A stretch of 64,000 nt of DNA, taken from Steinernema hermaphroditum. Taxonomy: Eukaryota; Nematoda; Chromadorea; Rhabditida; Steinernematidae. The first letter of the stretch is position 1. Each line of letters opens with the position of its first letter. Under the pieces are notes generated by a model. It was given only the letters and a program-made list of their open reading frames with translations, ran no database searches and was not told where the DNA came from. The stretch covers positions 8,060,001-8,124,000 of the forward strand of contig CM059621.1 in assembly GCA_030435675.1 (NCBI GenBank), written 5' to 3'. Shown piece after piece: positions 46,799 to 55,986 of this stretch. The translations under genes and the position numbers were made by a program.

Positions 46799-49005
46799 AT
46801 TTCTGTCATGGATCGGGAAGTGTGCAAAAAACCAATAGTACGCAGGGCAGAGAGTCTTTTTCCGAGACAGTCTAAGAAGCTTTTTTTCTGACAGTCTTGA
46901 TTGAGAAATGCCAAGACGTAGACCGAGGGTGCATCTCCTGTCTCGGTGACGCGCAGCGTCTGAAAAGGTCATTTTCGACACTCCCAGGCACATTCAAAGG
47001 AAATAAAAAAATGAATTTTAAAAAATTTTAAAAATGCATTCGAAAGGACCGTTTGTTCAGAATTTCTCTCTGATGTATACGGTGTTTGTTGGAAAGTATC
47101 GGAGATGCATCTATGATGCATCCTGTGCATTCGTATGAGGGTGTTCGTTTGACATGGATGATTTGGCGTGTCTAAATGTTCCTCTTCATCGAGAAAATCG
47201 GATGCCGTTTGCCCGGATGCCCTTTGGGGCAGCCGGCCCGGGTTTGGCTCGGAGCCAATTGAGCCGAGGCGGCTCCGATTGCGAGATCAACCCGAGTCGG
47301 CATCTTTAGTCAAAAACAATTCTGGTGCTGTGTTTGACTTCGCTACTCATAACCACGAGATTCTTCCCGCCACCGATGTTCACAATTACCTTTTGACGCC
47401 TTTCGATCAATCGTCCGTGCTGTATCCTCAATGTCCTTATCTGCACTTTCGCCGCATTTATGGCGTCCAACGTCTGTCCATTCTGAGGCGGCTCGCCTGC
47501 GGAAGCTGTCGACGGCTAGTAATCGTCTAGCGCCAAACCACATTATGTGCCTCTTCTTTCATTCTGGTCACACTTTTATCGATTTCCGAGTGTAACCGGC
47601 CTTGTATTGTAGTAGGCGATGCGCACATAGTCCTTAATAGGGTTGTCCTTCTTCTAGGTAAACTGATGTTTTTCATCTATTTAAAAACCGCATCGTTGTG
47701 GAAGGAAAACGGGACGTTTTTCACGGTGACGTCAGCGTTCGTAACTCTGCAAGCGATCGCGAGAGTGGAGAAGTTCGATTTTTTTCCATTTACGAACAAA
47801 AAGTCCTTTTTTTCCACCATGCTTGATAGGTATCGACTTGTTCGGCGAGTCATTCTCTTCCAAACTTTTGTTTTTTTAATAAAAACCGTCTTTCATTTGA
47901 GTCACTAGCCCGTGGATGATCATGGATCTTCATGGACGGTCTTTAATTTGAGTCGTATAATATACTCGTAAACTGAATTAAATCAATTCTTTAATCTTTT
48001 GAATATTTTAGAAAAGACGTTTTTCTTCTTTGGTGTAGCATCATCGAAATGCGTCGTCACATCGTCTGCAAAGCGTAGCATGTTCGACGTCAGCTGAATG
48101 TGTGCGGTTGATCGGTGTGCCGTCAGTAGCGTCTAGAGGCGTGACTAGAGAACAAGCGCGCTTCTGACCGTATTGATTTCGTTATCGACGTCGCGAACGG
48201 TGACTGCATGGTTTGCAACGCTTGCATCGGCAGAGGAAACACCCCCTTTTAAGTAGAATAGCCTTGGGCGACGGCGCCACTTTAGAGAACGCGTTTGGAT
48301 CAGCTGCTCCTCGAAAACTGCCTTCTCATAAACCGGAAACGAATTCTACTATGAATGAAATTTCGGCGACGGTACCCATATGTGTTATTTTTGGTCTCCA
48401 TCTCTGGTTTTACCAATGTGCTTGGCCCTTGGTCATGCCAAGTTTCGGCCGTTCCTCCTCAGAAGTGATTCCTTCGCTTACAATACATCGGCAAACTAAT
48501 TACGAATTGCCCGGCTTTCTTTGGAGCTAATCCCCCTGAGATAAGTGACCGTTTCGCAATATCTCTCGAGGAGCGGTAAAATGTAATTACGCGAGAAGCT
48601 CTAGCAGAGTTGTAAGTGAGAATTGTATGATAATGTTTCATGTGATCGAAGGCCTCAGAAATGCCAGTTTGGCCACCAAAAATCGTCCTCGACGACGCCG
48701 CTTCACTGATAACCCGAATCTGACTTCTTTGACCCCATAAGACTTGCAGAACTTTTGGGACACCCTATAAGCGAATAGTGAAGTGATTGCAACCTGTAGA
48801 ACTGACAGGAAAATATGCGCGAAGAGGCTCTTGCAACCCGGAGGACCGGTCTCCTTCGCGCGCAATTATGTCGTACCCCAGTAATGTGTCAACAAGGTGA
48901 TTACCGTGCCGTGCCGAATCGGTGTGCTATTGATAGTTTTGTGCAGTAATAGGCGTCTTGATTATAATGAACCGTTTGGGTCGTTTAGTACAATTTTCAG
49001 AGAAA
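46799..49005. other. 2.2-kb intergenic region without a supported gene
   Basis: Several short ORFs in different frames, none with splice support or protein-like character. Contains a structured stretch near 47198-47300 and a mariner-like terminal motif near 48755-48770, described separately. Confidence 0.4.
48752..48770 (-). mobile_element. Mariner-like terminal sequence (relic)
   Basis: On minus the motif reads TAGGGTGTCCCAAAAGTT, starting at a TA. GGTGTCCCAAAAGT is typical of mariner-type terminal inverted repeats in invertebrates. I found no partner end or transposase nearby. Confidence 0.35.
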
Positions 49006-49345
49006 ATGTCTCACAGGAGCATCAAACGAGAACCTCACGGTCCTTCCCGGTCTCGGAGCCCCAGCGTCATCGACGTCGAAGGAGAGACCTCCACCCCCAT
49101 CGCCGACTTCGAGTCTTACAGTGAGCCTCGCTCGCCTTCGCAGCCCCAACCCTCTGAGTTAAGGAGCGTTCTTCAGCGGCGAGCTGCGCCACCTCGCACC
49201 GAAGCACAAGCAGCGCGCGATGAGTCGAATCCTCGACGCCGCGCAGAACGAGTTGGAGCAGGTGGAGGAGGCGAAGAGGAAGAAGGCCGAGGAGCGCGAT
49301 CGGCAGAGGAACGGAGGAGCAGGGGGAGGGGCCTCCAGGGCCTGA
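49006..49345 (+). CDS. Small gene related to MADF proteins but lacking MADF (gene C)
   Basis: The ATG lies just after CAATTTTCAG, a trans-splice acceptor. Exon 1 encodes MSHRSIKREPHGPSRSRSPS and then VIDVEGETSTPIADF, resembling the PLIDVETPISTPI linker of protein A. Exon 2, in the frame with best protein character, encodes GELRHLAPKHKQRAMSRILD and a Glu/Lys-rich coiled-coil end, homologous in position to the last exon of protein A. The frames fit only with a weak donor (GA|GTCTTA) and the CTTCAG acceptor at about 49175; with the better donor GTGAGC the frame breaks after 14 codons. So it may be a truncated paralogue or a decaying gene. IKRE is a SUMO-type site. Gene B starts 124 bp downstream. 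Confidence 0.45.
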
Positions 49346-49468
49346 CTGTGCACCAATAAAAGATGTTTTTGATCTTAAAGTTCACTTCACGTGTTCCGAA
49401 CATGTCGATACTTTGATGTTTGATGATAAGCTCGCCGACTGATCGTTCAGATATCCTTTGTTTGCACC

Positions 49469-50384
49469 ATGCCGCCGAGAGATTCTCTTGTGAAGCGAGC
49501 GGGAAACGAGTCGGTGATGACTCTGATCGGCTTGATTAAGGGAAAGCCCCAGCTCCACCGCGTGTCAGCAAGGAAGGCCGAAGCCCTCACCGGCGCCGAC
49601 AGAGCTCTGTTCAACGAGGTTGCCGCCGCCATGCGATCGCGATTCCCATTGCATCCACCACGTAAGTGTTCTTGAGGAATGCCACGTCTCTTTCAATATC
49701 CCTCTGAGAACTTGCCACGTCTCTTTCAATAAGTATTATCCTGAAGCCGCTTTCAGTGAGCGACCACACGATCTGGGTGTGCTGGGCGAATATCCGCGCA
49801 GCCTACATGGCCCGTCGATATAACAAGTGGCAAAAGTCCGTCGAGTTCCTCACCCATCGTCGACAGGAAGAGGAAACGTGGCGCCGCGAAAGATGCGGGA
49901 CAGCCCCCAGAATGTTCGATCCGGCGCCTTCTTCTCCTAGAGCCGTCTATGGAACCTCGACGTTCCCCCCACAAATGGTCAATCAGAACACCGGAGAGAT
50001 CAAATGTAAGCACGATCTTGCCCTGTGTTTTCACAGATTACTGTAGCTCCCTCTTTAGGCGATAGCGACAACGGCCAGGGCTTCGACGAGTCCTTCTTTG
50101 CGCCTCCGGCAGTGCAGCCTGCTCCCGCCGTTCGCCAGCACAGCGATGTCGAAGAGATCGCTGCCGAACGCTATTTCTGTGCGTAGAGACATCTCTAACC
50201 GCTGCTAGACTGGATGTGTTTAGGGAACAAGTTGCTGGGCATCTTCAAGAAGCTGCAGCTAGTGAGGGGCGGCACCAGCCGGATCGAAAGACTCGAGGAC
50301 ATGACCAGGAAGATCATCGCGGAGGAACGGGACGCCGACGAGAGGGAAACGCGCGCGAACACTGGATTTTCGATCTCCATGTAG
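49469..50384 (+). CDS. MADF-like domain protein B
   Basis: Four exons (49469 to ~49660, 49756-50007, ~50060-50176, ~50223-50384) give about 240 residues. MADF-like N terminus: VMTLIGLIKGKPQLHRV, ALFNEVAAAMRSRF, then after the intron HTIWVCWANIRAAYMARRYN, matching the WRCWYNLRSTYMR of protein A. A Pro/Ser-rich linker follows, then an acidic QGFDESFFAPPA segment, then a C-terminal helical exon WNKLLGIFKKLQLVRGGTS with coiled-coil ERLEDMTRKIIAEER. Intron 1 holds a duplicated ~20-bp unit (TTGCCACGTCTCTTTCAATA). The AATAAA at about 49354 belongs to gene C, so the two may be processed from one operon. Confidence 0.65.
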
Positions 50385-51099
50385 TCGTCAAGTCACCTCC
50401 AGATTCGCTTCTTCTTGTCATTTCTCTCCAAATGTAAAGGTCTCCTCCCACATAATCTACTCTCATCTCGTCAACTCCCATGTCATGCACCCGATCCTCT
50501 TCATTCAGATTACCTTTACATATTTTCTCCACTAGGTGCACTATCCATCGTATTTGCACTCCTCTGCCGTTTCCGCACTGACTGACCTCTCCGGGAGTTC
50601 AATTATTGCATTTATATCCCAGTTAACCGCGAAGTAAATAATTCTTTTTCGTGTTATCTTCAACTGGTCTTTTCTGCAGACATCGACAGTCTAGACGGTC
50701 TGCACTCTACAAAGCTATTTTCCAGGACATTAAATGGTGAGACCGGTCGAAAAATGCAGACAAGATACAAGAAAACAAAGAAGCCGACTCACCACTGAAT
50801 GTTCTCGAAAATGACTTTACAGGACATGACCTTGGATTTGCAAGATTCGAGAATCCTGCGTAGTCGAGAGTCTCTAAAATTGGGCTTCAGACAGTGTTGC
50901 TGACGTCTTCGCCAAATCACATCGATTCGAAAGTTGAATCTGGCGAAGAGCATCAAAACTCGTCCCCCAATCCCCTGTTTACCTAATCGCACTTGTTTGC
51001 TCCACCCCACTTCCCGAAGACGACTTTGGTAAACGGTGCTCCAGTGTCAGCTGTCTCCCCATAAAAGACATTTCAAAATTCCGCCTCTAAGACGCCACA
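50385..51099. promoter_or_regulatory. Intergenic with promoter of the second secreted peptide gene
   Basis: About 715 bp, AT-rich, no coding signal. CCCATAAAAGAC at about 51057-51068 is a TATA-like box 35-40 bp before the next ATG. Confidence 0.4.
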
Positions 51100-51338
51100 A
51101 TGAAGCTCCTTGGAATCCTCTGCGCACTTCTGCTCCTCACCGTCCTCGCTTCGGCGCAGGAGTACCATGACGTCGAGGACGTCGCCCCTGAATCCGAACC
51201 GGAAGGGAATGTGTAAGTGGTCAGCGTGCTTCTTGCAGGAAACAATTTAGAATCCGTGCGAAGCGGCTGGCTCCTGAGGTGCAGAAGGCGAATTCTGACG
51301 GTCACAAGCGGCTGTCGCGGATCGTGCTCGTCTTCTGA
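51100..51338 (+). CDS. Secreted peptide precursor with IRAKR cleavage site
   Basis: Two exons (51100-51212 and 51251-51338, intron 38 bp) encode 66 residues. Signal peptide MKLLGILCALLLLTVLASA, acidic pro-region QEYHDVEDVAPESEPEG, then IRAKR directly at the start of exon 2 and a basic mature part (LAPEVQKANSDGHKRLSRI and a hydrophobic end VLVF). A second dibasic KR splits the mature part. The layout, intron phase and IRAKR motif are the same as in the Trp-rich peptide gene at 43.9 kb, though the mature peptides share no similarity. Neuropeptide-like or antimicrobial function is inferred. Confidence 0.68.
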
Positions 51339-51385
51339 CTCCCTTTATTCTGCATACCTAATACACACTTACAGATAAACTCTTT

Positions 51386-52339
51386 TCAAATATGGAAATC
51401 GGGCCACGGGTACTCGGGGTGTCCGTCGTCCCGGTACTTCGCGTTGCATATGCGCAGTCCCCGGTCCAGCGAGGCGATATTCAGCATCTCCTCTTCGGAG
51501 AGGGCGAAGTCGAAGATGTCGAAGTTCTCGGCGAGGCGCTTCTCGGAGGTCGACTTCGGGATCGGCGCGACGCCCCTCTGCACGAGGAAACGGAGGGCGA
51601 TCTGCGCCACGGTTTTTTGGTGCGCTTCGGCGATCTCCCTCAGCAGAGGGTCTTCCAGGAGCAGAGGTTGTGCCTCCTTCCGCATGGGACTCGCCGCGTT
51701 CCCCAGGGGACTGTAGGCGGTGATGTGGAGGTTCTTCTCCGCGCAGAAGTCGATCAGCTTCGGCTGCTGGAGGTAAGCATTCATTTCCACCTGGAGAACC
51801 GCCGGCTTCACGTTCCCCTCGCTCCACACGCGCTCGATCTGGTGCTCTCCGAAGTTTGAGAGGCCGATGGAGCGGATCTTCCCTTCTGCGACTTTCTCCT
51901 CCATCGCCTTCCAAGTCTCCATGAAGTCAATGCCCGAGTAGAGGATTTTCCCATCTTCGTCCTTGGGGAACTTCTCGCCGCCCTCCTTGTAGGCGATGGG
52001 CCAGTGGATGAGGCATAAGTCCAGGTATTCCAGGCGAAGCTCCTCCAGAATCGTGTCGACGGCGCTCTTCGCCGCTTCGTACGAGTGGAACGTGTTCCAG
52101 ATCTTCGAGGTGATGAAGAGCTCCTCGCGTTTCGCGGCTCCTTCGGCGAAGAGGGCTTCCAAGCACGCGCCAATCTCCTTCTGGTTTCCATAGGCGTGCG
52201 CGCAGTCAATATGCCGATACCCGGCGAATATCGCCTTCTTCACTGCATCGGCGACCTCTCCTGGCTGTGATAGCCACGTTCCGAGTCCGAACAAGGGAAA
52301 GCGGAAACCGGAGTTCAGTTCTAGGCAGTGAGGGGTCAT
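51386..52339 (-). CDS. Aldo-keto reductase 1 (intronless)
   Basis: NADPH-dependent reductase of the AKR superfamily, cytosolic, 317 residues in one exon. The catalytic tetrad is visible: Asp and Tyr in GYRHIDCAHAYGNQ, Lys in FITSKIWNTFH, His in LCLIHWP. Cofactor-binding segments SIGLSNF, QVEMNAYLQQ, ITAYSPLGN and PIPKSTSEKRLAENFDIF are conserved. The ATG is one base behind GTTTCAG, a trans-splice acceptor. The lack of introns is unusual here, where almost every other gene has several. Same strand as the JMJD8-like gene, which ends 216 bp upstream. Substrate unknown; family members reduce aldehydes, ketones and sugars. Confidence 0.92.
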   Translation of the reverse strand: MTPHCLELNSGFRFPLFGLGTWLSQPGEVADAVKKAIFAGYRHIDCAHAYGNQKEIGACLEALFAEGAAKREELFITSKIWNTFHSYEAAKSAVDTILEELRLEYLDLCLIHWPIAYKEGGEKFPKDEDGKILYSGIDFMETWKAMEEKVAEGKIRSIGLSNFGEHQIERVWSEGNVKPAVLQVEMNAYLQQPKLIDFCAEKNLHITAYSPLGNAASPMRKEAQPLLLEDPLLREIAEAHQKTVAQIALRFLVQRGVAPIPKSTSEKRLAENFDIFDFALSEEEMLNIASLDRGLRICNAKYRDDGHPEYPWPDFHI

Positions 52340-52554
52340 TCTGAAACAGAGTTGATTAGAACAAAGCTGGCGTGAAAGAGTGTGTGAAGGAGAATGAGAT
52401 AAGGAAAGCACGACCACATCAAATCAAACACCATAGAGCGCGCTACAAAATAGAAAGAAAGGCCCTATTTATTATCCTAAAATGCACAACAAAAGAAATT
52501 CAAACCCGAAAGGACCAGTAAATTAGAATTATTAAAGTTATTAAAGGGGTGAAA

Positions 52555-53500
52555 TCAAAGTTCGCTCTTCGCGAAGGTTTCACTCAAGAAGGTGCTGATG
52601 AAGATGGAAGTTTCAGTGTTGAGTGTGGCGTGCCACCACTTGTCAGGGAAGTAAATGAGCTCTCCGGGCTTCATCAAACACTCTATCGGCCGCTCCCGGT
52701 CCGCGAGCTTTGGGTAGTCGTGCACGTACCAGCCCAGAGTTGACTTGTCAGGGTTGAACGCGGGACGGTTTTCATACGGCTGCAGGAACCACCTCTAGAA
52801 GAATAACGAAGGTCAACAGAACTGAAGAAGCAACGAACCTTGCTTCCGAAAATAACTTCGGCGAATCCAGGTCCGTGGAAGTGGAAGGGAACGCCAGTAC
52901 CGGCTCCGGCGATACCGAAGCTCAGGGCAGGCTCGTGTCGGGGAAGACTCCACTTTGGGAGACTGTAGTGGTTCAGCAGAGGGCCCCACAGGTCCTGGTC
53001 GATATCTCCGAAAAGATAGAGAGTTTCGTTTCCCAGAGTGTCGAGGTCTTGTGGTCTCAGAAGATCGTTCACGTAATCGCCAAACGTGGATTCCACTGAA
53101 CACAAAGGACATGATTGAAACAACTCGAACGGAAACCGCCCACCTCTTCTGTATGAATACGTGTTCGCCGAGTTGAGAACGACTGGCTTACTGCTCCACT
53201 CCTTTAGCATCTCGGCTTTTCGGCACTTGTGCTGGAACGCCTCGTTGTTCACATTGTAGATGATCACGGGCTCCTTGTAGGCGAAGCGTTCGAGGAAGTC
53301 CGATTCAGTGAGCTTACGGCCATCAACTCTTCTGACGTTGCAGGGACCTTCGTAGCCAACTCGCTTTTCGCCCTTCATTCTCCTGCAAATGGATTTGTAG
53401 GAAAATTCCGAAGGGGACTGCCTTACCATCCTCCGTTGGTGTCATCGCCGAACACCACGAGTGCCAGGGCGAACAGAGGACAAAGACGGCGAACCAGCAT
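52555..53500 (-). CDS. JMJD8: JmjC-domain protein of the JMJD8 type
   Basis: JMJD8 is a small ER-lumen JmjC protein. Four exons on minus (first 53500-53427, then from 53382; further introns near 53101-53147 and 52795-52840) give about 265 residues. The N terminus MLVRRLCPLFALALVVFG is a signal peptide. Diagnostic stretches: EPVIIYNVN, GDIDQDLWGPLLNHY, the cupin metal region GVPFHFHGPGFAEVIFGSKRWF, and GELIYFPDKWWHATLNTETS with the distal His. It ends in KSEL, a KDEL-like tetrapeptide compatible with ER retention. An acceptor (GATTTCAG) lies just before the ATG. The glutaredoxin gene ends 144 bp upstream. Confidence 0.82.
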
Positions 53501-53643
53501 TGGTGCCGACTGAAATCGAGAAAAATTGAACATATCGCAACGAGAATTAAGCAAGTAAGAGGGTTCAGGACCAATCAAGATGGGAGAGTAGATCAGCCTT
53601 GTGGGAATACAGTTTTTATTACAACCTAAACAGCATCAAGAGT

Positions 53644-54077
53644 TTATGCGGCGCATTCCTCAACCATTTCGAGTAGCTTGCGAGCTTCTTTCAGCTGGTT
53701 TAGCTCCGTATAGCCTAAAAGACAACATAGAGATGAGGGCGTATCAATCAATTCGTTTACCGCCGATGAATTTTCCACAGATGAAGATCTGAGGGACGGT
53801 AGTCTGCTTGGTCATGTACACCAGCCCGTTCACGTACTGCTGGTATTCGTCCGGACGCTCGCGATGAACCACGTCCAGATCCTTTTCCGTATATTCGATC
53901 TTCTCCTCGGCAAGCAGCGTCTTCGCCATTTTACAATAGCCGCATGCTTTCTTCGAGTACACCACGACGGGATCGGCGGCGACCTGAGCACATGCAGTTC
54001 AAAACAAACAATGGACGAGGACCCACTTCTTTGCGGATCTCGGCGTCATTGACCTTCGTGCTGACGCTGTTTCCCAT
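53644..54077 (-). CDS. Dithiol glutaredoxin, possibly myristoylated
   Basis: Glutathione-dependent thiol oxidoreductase, three exons, about 115 residues. Active site CGYC in VVYSKKACGYCKMAK; the cis-Pro region TVPQIFICGKFIGG and GYTELNQL (glutathione-binding) are conserved. CGYC replaces the more usual CPYC. The N terminus MGNSVSTKVND fits the N-myristoylation pattern MGxxxS. The first exon is 51 bp and was placed by splice phase. It lies on minus between AKR 2 (350 bp upstream) and the JMJD8-like gene (144 bp downstream). Confidence 0.9.
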
Positions 54078-54426
54078 CTCGGTTGGTCTTACTGGAGATC
54101 CTGGAAAGAATCCATATCACAAGGTGAGAGACGACAGCAAGTACAGAACCAGCATAGAAACGTAGATACAGGATGCTGCATGTAATTCCTCGGACCACAC
54201 ACAACGTATCGGTGGCGCAATAACTGTCCCCACCGAGCACAGATATAGCTACCGTAAGCGACCATACCTAGCCAGTATTCATGGTCAGAACCTGTACAGC
54301 CCAACAAGAAACTACAAACACGATCTTATTCCATAACGATAACATATATAAAATATCAAAATTTCATATTATGCAAAACAATTCACAACCTGTAAAAGTA
54401 TCAAAAAATGCAGGAATGTCCTAGAT
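54078..54426. other. Intergenic between AKR 2 and glutaredoxin
   Basis: About 350 bp. The minus strand has one 72-codon open frame rich in Cys and Tyr but without splice support; I do not call it. Confidence 0.35.
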
Positions 54427-55371
54427 TCAGTTCGTCCATGGAAAATGAGGGTGGCCGGCGTCACGGAAGGAGAGATCACTGATTCGCAGTCGCTTGTCAA
54501 GAGAGCGAATCTTTTCCATCTCCTCCTCATTCAAGGAGAAGTCGAGGACGTCGAAGTTTTCCCGGATTCTATGCTCCTTCGTCGACTTCGGAATCGCGAC
54601 AATTCCTTGCTGCACCAAGAAGCGAATCGCAACTTGGGCAACGGACTTCTTATGGGCTTGAGCGATCTCTTTCAGCGCTTCGTCGTCCAGCAGAAGAGGA
54701 TGGTGCTCCTTTCGCATAGGACTGGTGGCGTTTCCGAGCGGACTGTAGGCGGTGATGACGATTTCGTGGTTCTTGCAGTACTTCACAAGTTCTGGTTGCT
54801 GCAGGTAAACGTTCATCTCCACTTGGAGAGCAGCTGGTTTGATGGTTCCGTTGGCGATGACGCGGTCGATCTGCTTTTCGGAGAAGTTCGACAACCCTAT
54901 GGACTTGATCTTTCCCTCGGCGACCTTTTCTTCCATGGCCTTCCAAGTATCGATGTAGTCGGCGTCAGAATACTGCATTATTCCATTATCGTCCCTCGGA
55001 AAGACATCGCCGCCCTCCTTGTATCCCATCGGCCAGTGAATCAGGCAGAGATCCAGGTACTCCAAACGAAGGTCTTTGAGCATAATCTCGACCAGTTCCT
55101 TTGCCGCTTCGTATGAATGGAACGTGTTCCAGATCTTTGAGGTGATGAAGAGTTCCTCGCGTTTCACTACTCCCGCAGCGAAGAGGGTTTCCAAGCTCTC
55201 GCCGATTTCTTTTTGGTTTCCGTAGATGTGGGCACAGTCGATGTGCCGGTATCCGGCAAGAACGGCGTCCTTCACAGCTTGGGCGACTTCTCCCGGCTTA
55301 GACTGCCAAGTTCCAAGCCCAACGAGGGGGAACTCATACCCACTGGACAGCTTCGCGGATATCTGGACCAT
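54427..55371 (-). CDS. Aldo-keto reductase 2 (intronless paralogue)
   Basis: 314 residues in one exon, closely similar to AKR 1 along its whole length. Tetrad residues in GYRHIDCAHIYGNQ, FITSKIWNTFH and LCLIHWP; also SIGLSNFSEKQ, QVEMNVYLQQ, ITAYSPLGN and AIPKSTKEHRIRENF. GTTACAG two bases before the ATG is a likely trans-splice acceptor. The two AKR genes flank the glutaredoxin and JMJD8-like genes in the same orientation, which suggests a duplication that carried or enclosed them and perhaps shared stress-related expression. A TGACGTCA element lies about 170 bp upstream. Confidence 0.92.
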   Translation of the reverse strand: MVQISAKLSSGYEFPLVGLGTWQSKPGEVAQAVKDAVLAGYRHIDCAHIYGNQKEIGESLETLFAAGVVKREELFITSKIWNTFHSYEAAKELVEIMLKDLRLEYLDLCLIHWPMGYKEGGDVFPRDDNGIMQYSDADYIDTWKAMEEKVAEGKIKSIGLSNFSEKQIDRVIANGTIKPAALQVEMNVYLQQPELVKYCKNHEIVITAYSPLGNATSPMRKEHHPLLLDDEALKEIAQAHKKSVAQVAIRFLVQQGIVAIPKSTKEHRIRENFDVLDFSLNEEEMEKIRSLDKRLRISDLSFRDAGHPHFPWTN

Positions 55372-55986
55372 ATCTGTAACGTATCAGGTCACAAAAGAGT
55401 GATGAATATACTGACTGGGCGCGTGGGTCGAATGAAGGCAATGGAGTGTCGATAAACTTTCTCTGGATTGAGAACAACGAATATTTTTAAACACTTCAAC
55501 AAGCAGAAACTATAAAATGCGCACAAGTTACACTCGAAGATGACGTCAAATGCTCGCATCAGATATGACTACATTACACGCGATACAACCTACATGACAG
55601 AGGTCTTCGCTGTCTATACTCAAAGCGTTCGTCGAATGCCCCTTAGCGGAGGGCAACACCTCCCAATCGCACCGAAATGGAATCGACTGATCACGCTAAT
55701 CATGAAAAGTGCAGAAAAGAGAGCCGAAGGCCACGTCGGAACCGGATTCTCCGATGGAAGCAGAATGAAGATGACGAAGGCGATCGAGTGACCTCTGGGA
55801 AGGGCACCCTTCAAAGAACAGTGGAACTCCAGCACTATAGACGTATAGAACAAAGACAGGCACATCGCATCGAGACCAAGAAGCGAGGGAGAGCGGCGTT
55901 TCTCGCATACGATCGCACTTCGGCGTCCGAAGGCGAGCGTCTTCGCGATTCGCCCGTGGCCCGCGCAATTGCCAGCGTCGTCGTCG
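55372..55986. promoter_or_regulatory. Divergent region AKR 2 / EAF7-like gene
   Basis: TATAAAATG at about 55511 and a perfect CRE/ATF palindrome TGACGTCA at 55541-55548. An 83-codon ORF (55540-55791) has no supporting features, and I do not call it. Confidence 0.4.
55541..55548. promoter_or_regulatory. CRE/ATF-type palindrome
   Basis: TGACGTCA about 170 bp upstream of the AKR 2 start on its promoter side, and next to a TATA-like box on plus. CREB/ATF/bZIP binding is inferred from the consensus only. Confidence 0.35.

Noticed and set aside
48213..48530. 105-codon plus-strand ORF
   Set aside because: No acceptor before the ATG, no donor in frame, mixed composition; I could not separate it from chance.
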